A stretch of DNA of 64,000 bases. Origin: JACMLD01 sp039919885. GTDB taxonomy: Bacteria; Bacteroidota; Bacteroidia; Chitinophagales; Chitinophagaceae. Each line of letters begins with the position of its first letter. The stretch's first letter is position 1. A program made the translations under genes and the position numbers. Shown piece after piece: positions 1 to 9,513 of the stretch. The DNA lies in the NCBI GenBank assembly GCA_039919885.1, contig JBDSEV010000091.1, positions 1 through 64,000 of the forward strand, written 5' to 3'. The notes below the pieces were generated by a model. It did not search any database. It was not told where the DNA came from and saw only the letters and a program-made list of their open reading frames with translations.

Positions 1-62
1 ATTGCGGGAAAGCCGCACCAGTCAGTTGTAAATTGCCGCAGCGAAATAACTAAATCGTTTTC

Positions 63-2111
63 ATGAACACTGTATTTATTGTACGGCCATTTGGCGACAA
101 AAGGCCGGTCATTAAAAAAAACAAAGCTGGTACACCTGAAATCTTTTTTTTTGATTTCGACAAAGTTGAGCGCGACCTGATTTTGCCGGCGATGCTTGCA
201 GCTGACCTGCAAGGCGGAACCACCCAAAGGATTTTTGAACCGGGCGAAATTAAAGAAGACATGTTTTCCGGTTTATTATTGTCTGATATTGTGATTGCAG
301 ATATCACCATTCACAATGCAAATGTATTTTACGAGCTGGGTATACGCCACGCACTCAGGAAAAAAACGACCATTCTCATCAAATGCGATGGATTTGATGA
401 TACTCCTTTTGATATCATCGGGTACAAATACCTTAGTTATGATAAAGACAATCCGGCGGCGCTATTGCCCGACCTGGTAAAATTTATTAAAGGCGGCCGG
501 GAAGCGGAACGAAAAGACAGTCCGGTATTTAATATGTTGCCGAAACTGAAGGAACAGGAAACCGAATCGCTGCTGGCAGTACCGGTGGATTTTACCGAAG
601 AAGTAACACTTGCCGCAGCCGGCAAACGACTTGGAAAATTATTGCTGCTGGCAAGTGAAGCACAGTCGTTTTCCTGGCGGCTACCGGCATTAAGACTGAT
701 TGGGGAAGAATTGTTTGCGTTGCAGGCAACAGATGCCGGCCGCGTGATATGGGAAACAATCAAATCCAAACACGCCGGCGATGTACAGGCAAATGAAATG
801 CTGGCAACTGTTTACCACCGGCTTGCCGAAGCACACATGGAGGTGGACCGGCTGGAAGGATTGGAATTACTGGAAAGATCGAACCTGGCAATTGCTGTGC
901 TGCTGGATAATAATGCCCGCACGGACAGCACCAAAAGAGCTGAGGCCTTTGCGTTAAAAGGAAGGAACTTAAAAACAAAATGGATCCATTCCTGGAAAAA
1001 CGCGCCCCCGGACCAGCAGGGTATCATTGCACTGCAATCCTTGTCGCTGGAAGCGGCCTACAAAAATTATGAACGTGGTTATTATGAGAACCTGAACCAC
1101 CTTTATTCTGGCATCAACGCGCTGGGCCTGCTCATCATCATCACATCACTGGCAGCGCAATACCCGGAAGCATGGGCTGCGCCTTTCGCCAGCGACCAGG
1201 ACGCGGACCAGCGACTAAATGAACTCAAAGTCAAACAGCAAAAACTTACCATATCACTGGAATTTTCCATCACCGCTGAAAAAAGAAAGCTGGAAGACCA
1301 GGGCATTGCAGATACGTGGACGGACATTACAGAAGCAGATTTTATTTGTCTCACCAGCACACGCTCTATGCGCGTTACCGCCATCTATAAACGCGCGCTG
1401 GAAAACGCCGCGGATTTCTACCGCGAGGCAGCAGCCAAACAATTGAAAATCTATGAAATGCTGAATATTCTTCCAGCCAACATACAGGCGGCATTAAAGG
1501 AAATGGCGCTTGTAGACCCGGTTGTAAAACCCAAACAACATTTTCTTTTATTCAGCGGCCACATGATTGATGCACCCACCAGGAAAAATAAACGTTTTCC
1601 TTTATCCAAAGAAGCAACCGTACGCCAGGCGATAAAAGAAAGAATGATTGCCGAAAAAAACAGGCTTGAAAAAGACGACACGCTGGTGGGCATCGCAGGG
1701 GGCGCATGTGGCGGCGATACCTTATTCCTGGAATTGTGCATTGAGCTGGGTATAGCAGCACGCATGTACCTTGCGCTGCCGGCCGACCAGTTTATTAATT
1801 ATTCTGTGGCCTTTGCCGGCAATGAATGGGTGGAAAGGTTTAATAAATTGTATAATACACTGCAACATCCTGTTTTGTCTGAAGTGAAAGATTTGCCCAA
1901 ATGGCTGCACGAAAAAGAAAATTATGATATCTGGCGCCGCAATAACATGTGGATGCTGAATGCAGCGTTGGTGAACGGTGAAAGAAATATCATTTTGCTG
2001 GCCTTGTGGGATGGCAAAGCCGGAGATGGCGAGGGCGGAACAGAACACATGATAGCTGCGGCGAAAGCAAACAATGCGCGCGTAATACAAATTGACATGA
2101 ATAATCTATAG
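63..2111 (+). CDS. Three-domain sensor-like protein: TIR/deoxyribosyltransferase-like, TPR and SLOG-like domains
   Basis: The 682-residue product has three parts. Residues 1-145 look like the nucleoside-deoxyribosyltransferase/TIR-like module found in TPR (DUF4071, TRAFs-binding) proteins: VRPFG at the start, KEDMFSGLLLSDIVIADIT, then NVFYELGIRHAL. Residues 180-480 are helical and TPR-like. Residues 505-682 carry a Rossmann-type SLOG-like module with GIAGGACGGDTLFLE and a conserved ALPADQF. No transmembrane segment or signal peptide is visible, so it should be cytoplasmic. Modules of this kind are known from nucleotide-dependent conflict and signalling systems; a role in sensing or processing a nucleotide is inference. 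The ATG at 63 is the first in frame and has an open upstream window of only 62 bases, so any operon partner upstream is unseen. Confidence 0.72.
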   Translation: MNTVFIVRPFGDKRPVIKKNKAGTPEIFFFDFDKVERDLILPAMLAADLQGGTTQRIFEPGEIKEDMFSGLLLSDIVIADITIHNANVFYELGIRHALRKKTTILIKCDGFDDTPFDIIGYKYLSYDKDNPAALLPDLVKFIKGGREAERKDSPVFNMLPKLKEQETESLLAVPVDFTEEVTLAAAGKRLGKLLLLASEAQSFSWRLPALRLIGEELFALQATDAGRVIWETIKSKHAGDVQANEMLATVYHRLAEAHMEVDRLEGLELLERSNLAIAVLLDNNARTDSTKRAEAFALKGRNLKTKWIHSWKNAPPDQQGIIALQSLSLEAAYKNYERGYYENLNHLYSGINALGLLIIITSLAAQYPEAWAAPFASDQDADQRLNELKVKQQKLTISLEFSITAEKRKLEDQGIADTWTDITEADFICLTSTRSMRVTAIYKRALENAADFYREAAAKQLKIYEMLNILPANIQAALKEMALVDPVVKPKQHFLLFSGHMIDAPTRKNKRFPLSKEATVRQAIKERMIAEKNRLEKDDTLVGIAGGACGGDTLFLELCIELGIAARMYLALPADQFINYSVAFAGNEWVERFNKLYNTLQHPVLSEVKDLPKWLHEKENYDIWRRNNMWMLNAALVNGERNIILLALWDGKAGDGEGGTEHMIAAAKANNARVIQIDMNNL

Positions 2112-2218
2112 CAATCATTTCTTCGCGGGCGCTCACTGAAGCTTGAGCAACTGCAGTTCAGTTTACTGTTGTCCGGCCACGTGGACAAGCGAGCCGCCAC
2201 TGGCTCCTCACCCACCCA

Positions 2219-2842
2219 TTACCGGAGATACCAACCCAAACTCAGCGAACCGACCCTGGATTTGATATTCGGCCCGTTCGGATCGTTGTTGATATTGCCC
2301 AGTCCGTAAGCATAAGCGGCCTCTGTAAAAAACTTTTTTGTAAAACTAAAACCCAATACACCGTTCAGCGATGCATCAAACAAGCCGAAGTAATTCCCGG
2401 TCAAACTTAACTTCGCTTTTTTCCGGATTTCCACGCCATTGGGCCCTGAATAGATTTCTTTGCCATGCAGGCCAATACTAATGGAAGGCCCTATTTTACA
2501 ATAAAATCCGTTGTTTTTTTCTTTAGATAAATCGATGTGTAATAAAAGCGGGATATCCAGGTAGTTTAAGCGGTAAGTCCGCGCTGTATCGCCGGGCAAG
2601 GTTTTCACCGTAAATCCCCGGGCGTTGTACTGGAGGCCGGTTGAAAAAGCAACCTTATCGTCAAAATATACCCGCGCAAGCAACCCGGCATTGAAACCTG
2701 CAACAGCGCTGGTAGCAACTTTAGCACCGTCTCTTTTATAACTGGCGGAACCCAGTTGGGCGCCCGCTTTAATTGCCCATTGAATTTGGGCATCGGAATA
2801 CAGTGACAGGCACAGGAGTGCAAACAAAACAATCAATTTCAT
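2219..2842 (-). CDS. Outer-membrane beta-barrel protein, PorT-like
   Basis: The 207-residue protein begins with a Sec signal peptide (MKLIVLFALLCLSLYSDAQ, cleavage after A-Q). Alternating strands follow: AIKAGAQLGSASY, AGFNAGLLARVYF, FSTGLQYNARGF, YLDIPLLLHIDL, and a C-terminal VGSLSLGWYLR ending in an aromatic-x-R pattern. This is the small outer-membrane beta-barrel pattern common in Bacteroidota (PorT/OMP_b-brl type, usually 180-230 residues). It probably sits in the outer membrane; the specific role is unknown. The gene is monocistronic between a plus-strand gene and the DinB-like gene, and no regulator is adjacent. Confidence 0.75.
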   Translation of the reverse strand: MKLIVLFALLCLSLYSDAQIQWAIKAGAQLGSASYKRDGAKVATSAVAGFNAGLLARVYFDDKVAFSTGLQYNARGFTVKTLPGDTARTYRLNYLDIPLLLHIDLSKEKNNGFYCKIGPSISIGLHGKEIYSGPNGVEIRKKAKLSLTGNYFGLFDASLNGVLGFSFTKKFFTEAAYAYGLGNINNDPNGPNIKSRVGSLSLGWYLR

Positions 2843-2959
2843 ATATACTTTTTAGGGGGGGTGCCATAGAAAAGGCCATGCAAAGGAGGTTGGACGGGAT
2901 TGAAAGAGCCGGTAAGATAGTCGCTTAGCCCGGTGTTTGCAAGACCCGGACCAGAATTC

Positions 2960-3490
2960 TTATTTGTGCTTCATTTCCTGGTTGTAAAGCGCAGATTGGC
3001 CTTTACTGATGGAAAGGCTTTGCCATTCTTTGTCCGTGGCTATTCTTGCGAGGTAAACGATTTGACCTACATGATAGGCGTAGTGCGCCAGTTGCCTTTG
3101 TATTGCGTCAATAACGGATTGTCCTTCCGAACGTATGTAAATTATCTTTAACAAATCCTCTTCCTTTAGTGCATTCAGCGCTTCAAACAGGCAGTTCCAG
3201 CCCAGCACCCATTGATCCAGTAATCGTTCGCGCGTAGCGGTAATGTTGGCGAACTCCGCGTCGCGGTTTCGCCAATCCTTCTCGCCGTCTTCGGTAAGAA
3301 AGTTTGTCCATCGGCTCAGCATGTTGCCGCTCATATGCCGGATGATCACAGCAATACTATTGTTCGCTTCATTCGGCAGAAAATAAAAATCAGCGTCCTG
3401 CAGTTGAGCAAAACTTTTATCCCCCAATTCTTTGTATACGGTAAATCTTTTGATGGCAGTTTGCAGCAATATGGTGGCGATGGATTGCAT
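2960..3490 (-). CDS. DinB superfamily protein (DUF1572-like)
   Basis: This 176-residue cytoplasmic protein has the four-helix DinB/YfiT pattern. The His residues usually involved in metal binding appear in IIRHMSGNM (about residue 50) and in LAHYAYHVGQIVYLAR near residue 145. The phrase WTNFLTEDGEKDWRNRD is typical of the DUF1572 subgroup. DinB-fold proteins are metal-dependent enzymes, including thiol transferases that use small-molecule thiols, but the substrate here cannot be read from sequence. The ATG at 3490 is the first in frame. It is transcribed in the same direction as, and 50 bp downstream of, the gamma-glutamyltransferase gene, so the two may be cotranscribed. Confidence 0.8.
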   Translation of the reverse strand: MQSIATILLQTAIKRFTVYKELGDKSFAQLQDADFYFLPNEANNSIAVIIRHMSGNMLSRWTNFLTEDGEKDWRNRDAEFANITATRERLLDQWVLGWNCLFEALNALKEEDLLKIIYIRSEGQSVIDAIQRQLAHYAYHVGQIVYLARIATDKEWQSLSISKGQSALYNQEMKHK

Positions 3491-3540
3491 GGTTTATTAA
3501 AGCAGCATTTCAATTATTTAAAAACCGCAATGTGGCGATG

Positions 3541-5259
3541 TTAGAATCCGGCGGCTGCATCCTCCCCGCGGTTGTCCGCTACTGCTTCAAATCTTTTATC
3601 GGGCAGCACTTTTATTACCTCCGTTCGTCCGATATGTCCGCGCACGGTAACCTGGTAACCCATCGCTTTCAGCCCTTCCACAATTGCTTCCGGAAAACCT
3701 TCTTCTGCATAAATTTCGTCAGGCTTCCACTGGTGATGAAATTTTGGTTTGTACACTGCATCCTGGGTGCTTAAATTAAATTCAAGCATGTTTACCAGTG
3801 TCTGGAAAACGGAAGTAGGAATGGTGGTGCCACCGGGCGTACCCATGACGATGTAGGGTTTATTATTTTTTAAGACGATGGCCGGCGTCATACTGCTAAG
3901 CATGCGTTTACCGGGCGCAATGGCATTGGCTTCTGCACCTATTGCGCCATACATGTTAGGGACACCGGGCTTCACGCTGAAATCATCCATTTCATCGTTC
4001 AATAAAAACCCTGCGCCGCCCACAACCGTTTTACTGCCGTAATGATTGTTGAGGGTAGTGGTTATGGAAACAGCATTTCCATCTCTGTCAATAATACTGA
4101 GGTGGGTGGTTTCTTCGCTTTCCTTCTTAATGCTGCCTGCTTTGGTAAGCGCACTGCTGCCTGCTTTTTTAGGATCAAAATCGCTCATGCGGCCGCGGAT
4201 ATAGGCATCACTCGTTAACGTTTTCACCGGCACTTTTACAAAATCAACATCGCCCATAAACTCAGCCCGGTCTGCATACGCCCTTCTCTCCGCTTCAACC
4301 ATCAGTTGCACGGCGGCAAGCGAATGAAACCCCATTTTAGCGATGTTACGCTGCTCGATCATTTTCATGGCCTGGTTAACAATGATACCGCCACTGCTGG
4401 GCAGGGGCATGGTAAGAATGGTATACCCTTTATAAGGAAATGTGAGGGGGATTCTCTGCTTTGCCTGGTAATTTTTCAGATCATCATAAGTGACCAGCCC
4501 TTTGCCGCGCTGCATTTCTTCTACAATCAGTTGTGCAGTCTTGCCTTCGTAAAACCCTTGCTGCCCCTTATCCCGGATACGCTTCAACGTATTAGCCAGG
4601 TCTAACTGGATGAGGGTATCGCCGGCTTTCCAGCCTGTTTCTTTTACGAATACGGGCGTTACGGTATTATATTTCTGAAATTCTTTTTTATCCTCATTCA
4701 GCGAAGCAGCCTCGCTCTCAGAAATGGCAAACCCATTTTCTGCGAGGCGAATGGCAGGCGCAATCAACATTTTAAAAGGCAGCCGGGCGTATTTCATCGA
4801 AGCAAATAAACCCGCCACGGTGCCGGGCACACCAGACGACAAGTGACCGTTCTGACTTGCATCCATCAACGGGTTGCCCACGGAGTCCAGGTACATATCG
4901 CGACTGGCACCTGCGGGCGCTTTCTCGCGGTAGTCGATGGCAATGTTTTTTCCGTTTTGTAATTTTGCAACCATAAATCCGCCGCCGCCAATATTGCCGG
5001 CACCAGGGTATACAACTGCCAATGCGAGTTGCGTTGCAATAGCGGCGTCAATGGCGTTACCGCCCTGTTGCAACACCGCTAACCCAGCCTGGCTTGCCAG
5101 CGCATGTGCGGATACCACCGCGCCGTTGCTGCACGTAATTGTTTTCTGAATGGAATATTTATAGCCGTCAATAACAGGCGGGGCAATGGTTTTCTGCGCA
5201 TGTCCGCCGAGACAAAACAAAACAAAAAATCCAACCAGGGAAGGTGTGTAACGATTCAT
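3541..5259 (-). CDS. ggt: Gamma-glutamyltransferase precursor
   Basis: The 572-residue protein is an N-terminal nucleophile hydrolase that transfers the gamma-glutamyl group of glutathione to water or amino acids in the periplasm. The signal peptide is MNRYTPSLVGFFVLFCLGGHAQ. The large-subunit region has GAVVSAHALASQAG, GGNAIDAAIA, GAGNIGGGGFMV and DYREKAPAGAS. The self-cleavage and nucleophile Thr is predicted at residue 385 in EETTHLSIIDRDGNAVS. The small subunit follows with GSKTVVGGAGFLLNDEMDDF and SSMTPAIV (oxyanion serines) and GTPGGTTIP. The length is normal for the family. The start codon at 5259 is ATG. The divergent TonB-OmpA gene lies 178 bp away. Confidence 0.95.
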   Translation of the reverse strand: MNRYTPSLVGFFVLFCLGGHAQKTIAPPVIDGYKYSIQKTITCSNGAVVSAHALASQAGLAVLQQGGNAIDAAIATQLALAVVYPGAGNIGGGGFMVAKLQNGKNIAIDYREKAPAGASRDMYLDSVGNPLMDASQNGHLSSGVPGTVAGLFASMKYARLPFKMLIAPAIRLAENGFAISESEAASLNEDKKEFQKYNTVTPVFVKETGWKAGDTLIQLDLANTLKRIRDKGQQGFYEGKTAQLIVEEMQRGKGLVTYDDLKNYQAKQRIPLTFPYKGYTILTMPLPSSGGIIVNQAMKMIEQRNIAKMGFHSLAAVQLMVEAERRAYADRAEFMGDVDFVKVPVKTLTSDAYIRGRMSDFDPKKAGSSALTKAGSIKKESEETTHLSIIDRDGNAVSITTTLNNHYGSKTVVGGAGFLLNDEMDDFSVKPGVPNMYGAIGAEANAIAPGKRMLSSMTPAIVLKNNKPYIVMGTPGGTTIPTSVFQTLVNMLEFNLSTQDAVYKPKFHHQWKPDEIYAEEGFPEAIVEGLKAMGYQVTVRGHIGRTEVIKVLPDKRFEAVADNRGEDAAAGF

Positions 5260-5315
5260 AATTTTTATAGTTGACGCAGCCGGAAATTACATAACTTATG
5301 AAAGTCCGTGTTTTT

Positions 5316-5343
5316 TTTGTTCACCCCAAATTCGCTACTTTTG
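5316..5343 (+). promoter_or_regulatory. Predicted Bacteroidota-type promoter of the TonB-OmpA fusion gene
   Basis: TTTG at 5316-5319 is followed after 16 bp by TACTTTTG at 5336-5343, a full match to the TAnnTTTG -7 element. The spacing is slightly shorter than the usual 17-23 bp. It would start transcription near 5350 and leave a leader of about 90 nt before the ATG at 5438. Confidence 0.5.
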
Positions 5344-5437
5344 AAAATAACGTGGTAAAGAAAAAAATCCTTTTCTCCCTGGCCTTTTTCTGGTATTGCT
5401 TGCTTGTATTAATTACCCAAATAAACTGAAACTACGC

Positions 5438-8400
5438 ATGAGAAAAAATCTCCGCCCGGCATTCATGGTGATTACGCTTTTACTATCTTTTCATTGGCTT
5501 TCTGCACAAACAGGAACCGTTAAAGGTGTTATTAAAGATGCCAATGGAACACCGCTCACCGGTGCGTCCGTAACAGTGCAGGGAAAAAGAACCGGCACAA
5601 CCACCGATGCCAACGGAAACTACACCCTTAAACTTCCCCCTGGCGCATATACCATCGTGGTAAGTTTTGTAGGACAGACGCCGCAAACCAGTCCGGTTAC
5701 TGTGACCGACGGTGGTACAATTGAACAAAATTTTAATACTGCAGAAATTTCGGATTTGAGTAATGTAGTGGTTATCGGATCGCGGTCGAGAGATGCCCGG
5801 AGCAAAATTTCCACACCCGTGCCGGTGGATATCATCAATACAAAAGACATCAAACCATTTGCCCAGGCAGATCTCGCGCAAATGCTTTCTTATACAGCGC
5901 CGTCCTTTCAGAGTGCCCGCCAGACCATATCCGATGGAACCGATCACATAGACCCCGCCGGACTGCGCGGCCTTGGGCCAGACCAGACGCTGGTTCTGTT
6001 AAATGGCAAGCGCCGGCACAATACTGCGTTGGTAAATATTAATGGTTCTGTGGGAAGAGGATCAGTAGGCACTGATTTAAATGCGATACCCGTTGCGGCC
6101 ATTGAGCGCATTGAAGTATTGCGCGATGGTGCAGCCGCCCAATACGGTTCGGATGCCATAGCGGGTGTAATCAACATTGTGCTCAAAAAAAATTACAACG
6201 GTTTTAATATCTCTGCCACCGCGGGTGAAAATTTTACCAGCATGCCTTATAATGGCGGAACAAAAATTAACGACGGACTTAACAAACAAATTGATTTCAG
6301 CGGTGGTTTTGCCAAAAAAAATGGCAGCTACCTCAACATAAGCGGGCAGTGGTTAAAAAGAGATGCCACCAACCGCAGTGGCAATGATAATATTCCACTT
6401 GCTTACCTGGGCAATGCAGGAAATTTTCCCACAACTCAGACAGGGGTTACCAGTACGGTAGATTACCGCAGGTGGCTAATTGACCAGGATGCGGCGATAG
6501 CAGCTCAAAGGGGCTACGACCGGCACAATATTGTTGCTGGTAATTCGGCTTCAGAAAATTTTTCTGGTTTTTTAAATACGGGTGCGCGGCTATCTAAAAA
6601 TATTGATGTTTACCTCACGGCCGGGCTTGGTCAGCGCAAAGGGGAAGCCTCCGGGTTTAGCCGTAACCCCAATTCAATGAGCCAGCAACCGGTGACTAGC
6701 AACGGGCAGCGTTTTTATTACGACGGATTTCTGCCAATTATTGCGCCTACCATTAAAGACTACTCTGTGCTGGGCGGTATTACCGGTAAATGGGGTGACT
6801 GGACAGTGGATTTGAGCAATACGAGCGGCCAGAATACCATTGACTACACCATTAAAAATACCGGCAATGCTTCGCTTCCGGCTAACGACAATCCACAAAC
6901 GGAATTTAATGCAGGCAGGCTTAGTTTTTTCCAGAATACTACTAACCTGGACTTCAGCAGGAAATTCAATTTAAAAAACCGCGACTATTTCAATTTTGCT
7001 TTTGGTGGTGAGTACCGGTTTGAACGGTTTAAAATTGACTCCGGCGAACTGAATTCTTTTGTAAACGGCGGCAGGATCTACAGCGTAGAACCAATTGCGC
7101 CCTATCCCGGCACGGTTAATTACAACCCGATTGCCAACACCGCGGTAGCAGGCTCCGGATCGCAGGTTTTTCCAGGATTCCAGGGAAGGGATGCGCTGAA
7201 CGCACACCGAAGCGTGTACGCCGGCTATCTTGATCTTGAACTGAGCCTTGGTAAATTGTTGCTGGGCGCTGCTGGCCGTTTTGAAAGTTATAAAGAACGC
7301 GATGAAACGTATAAAAACCTGAGCGGCAAACTTACTGCACGGTATGAAATAACACCAGCATTATCAATACGCGGTTCAGCCAGCAATGGTTTCCGTGCCC
7401 CTTCGCTCCACCAGCGTTATTTCCAGAATACCTCTACACAGTTTGTAGGCGGATTACCACAAAATACTTTTACCATCAACAATTACAATTCCATCGTTCG
7501 CAATGCATTTGGCGTACAGGATTTGAAACCTGAAAAATCTACCAGTGCCACCGCCGGTGTAGTGGGTAAGATAGGCAGGGCCATCACCTATACCGTGGAT
7601 GCCTATTACATTTATATTAAAGACCGGATAGTATTATCGTCTGCTTTCAACAGGTCTAATCCATTGCTCACCACCACTGTCTTTAATAACCCTGCTTATA
7701 ATATTGACCCCTCTGTATCGTCAGTAACGTTCTGGTCGAATGCAGTCAATACAGAAACAAAGGGAATAGATGCGGTTATCACCGATCGCTTTCGGATGGG
7801 TACTGCCAACGCCACGTTTTCATTGTCTGCTAATTTCACAAAGACCAGCGTGGTGGGTGCCATCAAAACAAATTCTATCATTGACAAACCAGAGAACAAT
7901 CCTTACCTGAACGGAGATGCGAATTCAAATCCTGCCAATGATTTAAAAACAGCTTTGTTCGACAGGCAACAGCGCGGCAGGATAGAAACTGCACAACCGG
8001 CGAGCAAGATTAATGCAACGTTTGTTTATACCCTGAAAAATTTCACCGCCATGGTGAGAGCGGTAAGATGGGGTAAAAGCGAATTTTTAAATGTTACTGA
8101 TCCTTATTCCACTAAAACAGATAAAACCTACTGGAACGACGTTGGCTTTGGTACCGACCAGGTATTCAGCGCAAAGATTACCACAGACCTGGTATTTACG
8201 TACCGGTTTTGCCCTGGTATAAGTTTATCATTAGGTGGCAACAATATATTTGATGTATATCCGGACAGGGTGTTCATTGATCCAAGAAATGATCCGCAGG
8301 CGGTGTACGCCAATCCGGTGGTGTCGCCGGTAAATAAAACTTCAGGTGGCTATGTTTCCGGAAGGGATAACTCTAACCGCGGGCGTTTTCTTTATGGAGC

Positions 8401-9232
8401 CAACCAGTTTGGTTACAACGGCCGTTACCTTTTTACGCGTTTAAATATCGAATTCGGCCAGCTGAAAGCGTGCAAAGCACCAGCAAAACCAAAAGCGTTG
8501 CCACCGCCGCCACCCGCCATGGTTGAACCGCCAAAAGATACTGATGGAGATGGCGTACTGGATACAGAAGATGCTTGTCCTGCTATTGCGGGTCTTCGGC
8601 TCTTTCAAGGCTGCCCGGATACAGACGGTGACGGCGTGCCGGACAAGGACGATGCCTGCCCTACCATTGCAGGACCAAAAATTTTCAATGGCTGTCCCGA
8701 TACCGATGGCGATGGCATTGCCGACCGCGAAGACAAGTGCCCGGCAGTGGTAGGTACAGCTAAATACCAGGGCTGCCCGATGCCGGATGCAGACAAAGAC
8801 GGTATAGCAGACGATGAGGACAAGTGCCCAACGGTAGCCGGCGTTGCTGCAAATGGCGGATGCCCGGTTATACGAGAAGAGATCATTAAAAAAGTTACCG
8901 TCGCAGCTTCAAACATTTTATTTATCACTGGCAAAGCCGGGTTATTAAAGTCGTCATTTAAGTCGCTGGATGGTGTTACCGATGTATTGAACCAATACCC
9001 GGATTTGAAACTTGATATTGACGGCCATACAGACAACACTGGTACCGAAGAAAAAAATATGGTACTGAGCCAGGATCGTGCAAACGCCGTAAAAGCGTTT
9101 TTTACTGGCAAAGGAATTTCCGAAAACAGGATCACTGCCACCGGTTATGGACAGGCATCACCCATTGCCGACAACAAAACAGCCAAAGGAAAAGCAAAAA
9201 ACCGGAGAGTTGAGTTGAAAGTAAAATACTAG
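5438..9232 (+). CDS. TonB-dependent receptor fused to TSP3 repeats and an OmpA peptidoglycan-binding domain
   Basis: The start at 5438 is chosen because MRKNLRPAFMVITLLLSF gives a clean signal peptide ending in SAQ; the frame is open further upstream. The 1264-residue protein has, in order: a CarboxypepD_reg-like domain (about 28-105), a plug domain (about 120-260; SDAIAGVINIVLK), a 22-strand-type TonB receptor barrel to about residue 1005 (RYLFTRLNIEF), a Pro-rich linker, four DTDGDG-type thrombospondin type 3 calcium repeats from about 1034, and an OmpA_C domain (DGHTDNTG near 1195, NRRVELKVKY at the end). TonB receptors import siderophores, vitamins or glycans across the outer membrane. 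Here the barrel is covalently joined to a peptidoglycan-binding module. The substrate is unknown, and no SusD partner is adjacent. Confidence 0.9.
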   Translation: MRKNLRPAFMVITLLLSFHWLSAQTGTVKGVIKDANGTPLTGASVTVQGKRTGTTTDANGNYTLKLPPGAYTIVVSFVGQTPQTSPVTVTDGGTIEQNFNTAEISDLSNVVVIGSRSRDARSKISTPVPVDIINTKDIKPFAQADLAQMLSYTAPSFQSARQTISDGTDHIDPAGLRGLGPDQTLVLLNGKRRHNTALVNINGSVGRGSVGTDLNAIPVAAIERIEVLRDGAAAQYGSDAIAGVINIVLKKNYNGFNISATAGENFTSMPYNGGTKINDGLNKQIDFSGGFAKKNGSYLNISGQWLKRDATNRSGNDNIPLAYLGNAGNFPTTQTGVTSTVDYRRWLIDQDAAIAAQRGYDRHNIVAGNSASENFSGFLNTGARLSKNIDVYLTAGLGQRKGEASGFSRNPNSMSQQPVTSNGQRFYYDGFLPIIAPTIKDYSVLGGITGKWGDWTVDLSNTSGQNTIDYTIKNTGNASLPANDNPQTEFNAGRLSFFQNTTNLDFSRKFNLKNRDYFNFAFGGEYRFERFKIDSGELNSFVNGGRIYSVEPIAPYPGTVNYNPIANTAVAGSGSQVFPGFQGRDALNAHRSVYAGYLDLELSLGKLLLGAAGRFESYKERDETYKNLSGKLTARYEITPALSIRGSASNGFRAPSLHQRYFQNTSTQFVGGLPQNTFTINNYNSIVRNAFGVQDLKPEKSTSATAGVVGKIGRAITYTVDAYYIYIKDRIVLSSAFNRSNPLLTTTVFNNPAYNIDPSVSSVTFWSNAVNTETKGIDAVITDRFRMGTANATFSLSANFTKTSVVGAIKTNSIIDKPENNPYLNGDANSNPANDLKTALFDRQQRGRIETAQPASKINATFVYTLKNFTAMVRAVRWGKSEFLNVTDPYSTKTDKTYWNDVGFGTDQVFSAKITTDLVFTYRFCPGISLSLGGNNIFDVYPDRVFIDPRNDPQAVYANPVVSPVNKTSGGYVSGRDNSNRGRFLYGANQFGYNGRYLFTRLNIEFGQLKACKAPAKPKALPPPPPAMVEPPKDTDGDGVLDTEDACPAIAGLRLFQGCPDTDGDGVPDKDDACPTIAGPKIFNGCPDTDGDGIADREDKCPAVVGTAKYQGCPMPDADKDGIADDEDKCPTVAGVAANGGCPVIREEIIKKVTVAASNILFITGKAGLLKSSFKSLDGVTDVLNQYPDLKLDIDGHTDNTGTEEKNMVLSQDRANAVKAFFTGKGISENRITATGYGQASPIADNKTAKGKAKNRRVELKVKY

Positions 9233-9330
9233 ATTGGCGGACTGATTGCGGGCGGGCTTCAACATGATGCCGCTGACCGCTTTTTTTAATTTCCCATTTT
9301 TTGAGTTCGACCTCCATTCATTTTTATTGC

Positions 9331-9370
9331 AACCGGCAGATGAAGCAATCGCTTCGTCTGCCGGTTTTTA
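9331..9370 (+). terminator. Intrinsic terminator after the TonB-OmpA gene
   Basis: AACCGGCAGATGAAGC at 9331-9346 pairs with GCTTCGTCTGCCGGTT at 9351-9366 (16 bp with one G-T pair) around the loop AATC. It is followed by TTTTATTTGG. It lies 99 bp past the stop codon. Confidence 0.85.
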
Positions 9371-9513
9371 TTTGGTTTAAACGAAAAAAATCATAGCTGG
9401 ATACAACAGCAAATTATTTGCTTGCCGCCGCATTCCACCCCTATAATGTCGTATTTGCCCATGCACGGTTTTGCTTGCAATAAATACATTTGTATTCACT
9501 AAAAAATAATACG

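Noticed and set aside
8605..9141. 178-codon minus-strand ORF
   Set aside because: It is antisense to the TSP3 repeats and OmpA domain of the TonB fusion gene; its Ser/Pro-rich repeats are mirror images of the DTDGDG coding repeats.
8860..9232. Separate ompA-like gene start within the TonB fusion
   Set aside because: The reading frame continues without a stop from the barrel through the TSP3 repeats into OmpA_C, and no signal peptide precedes the OmpA part.
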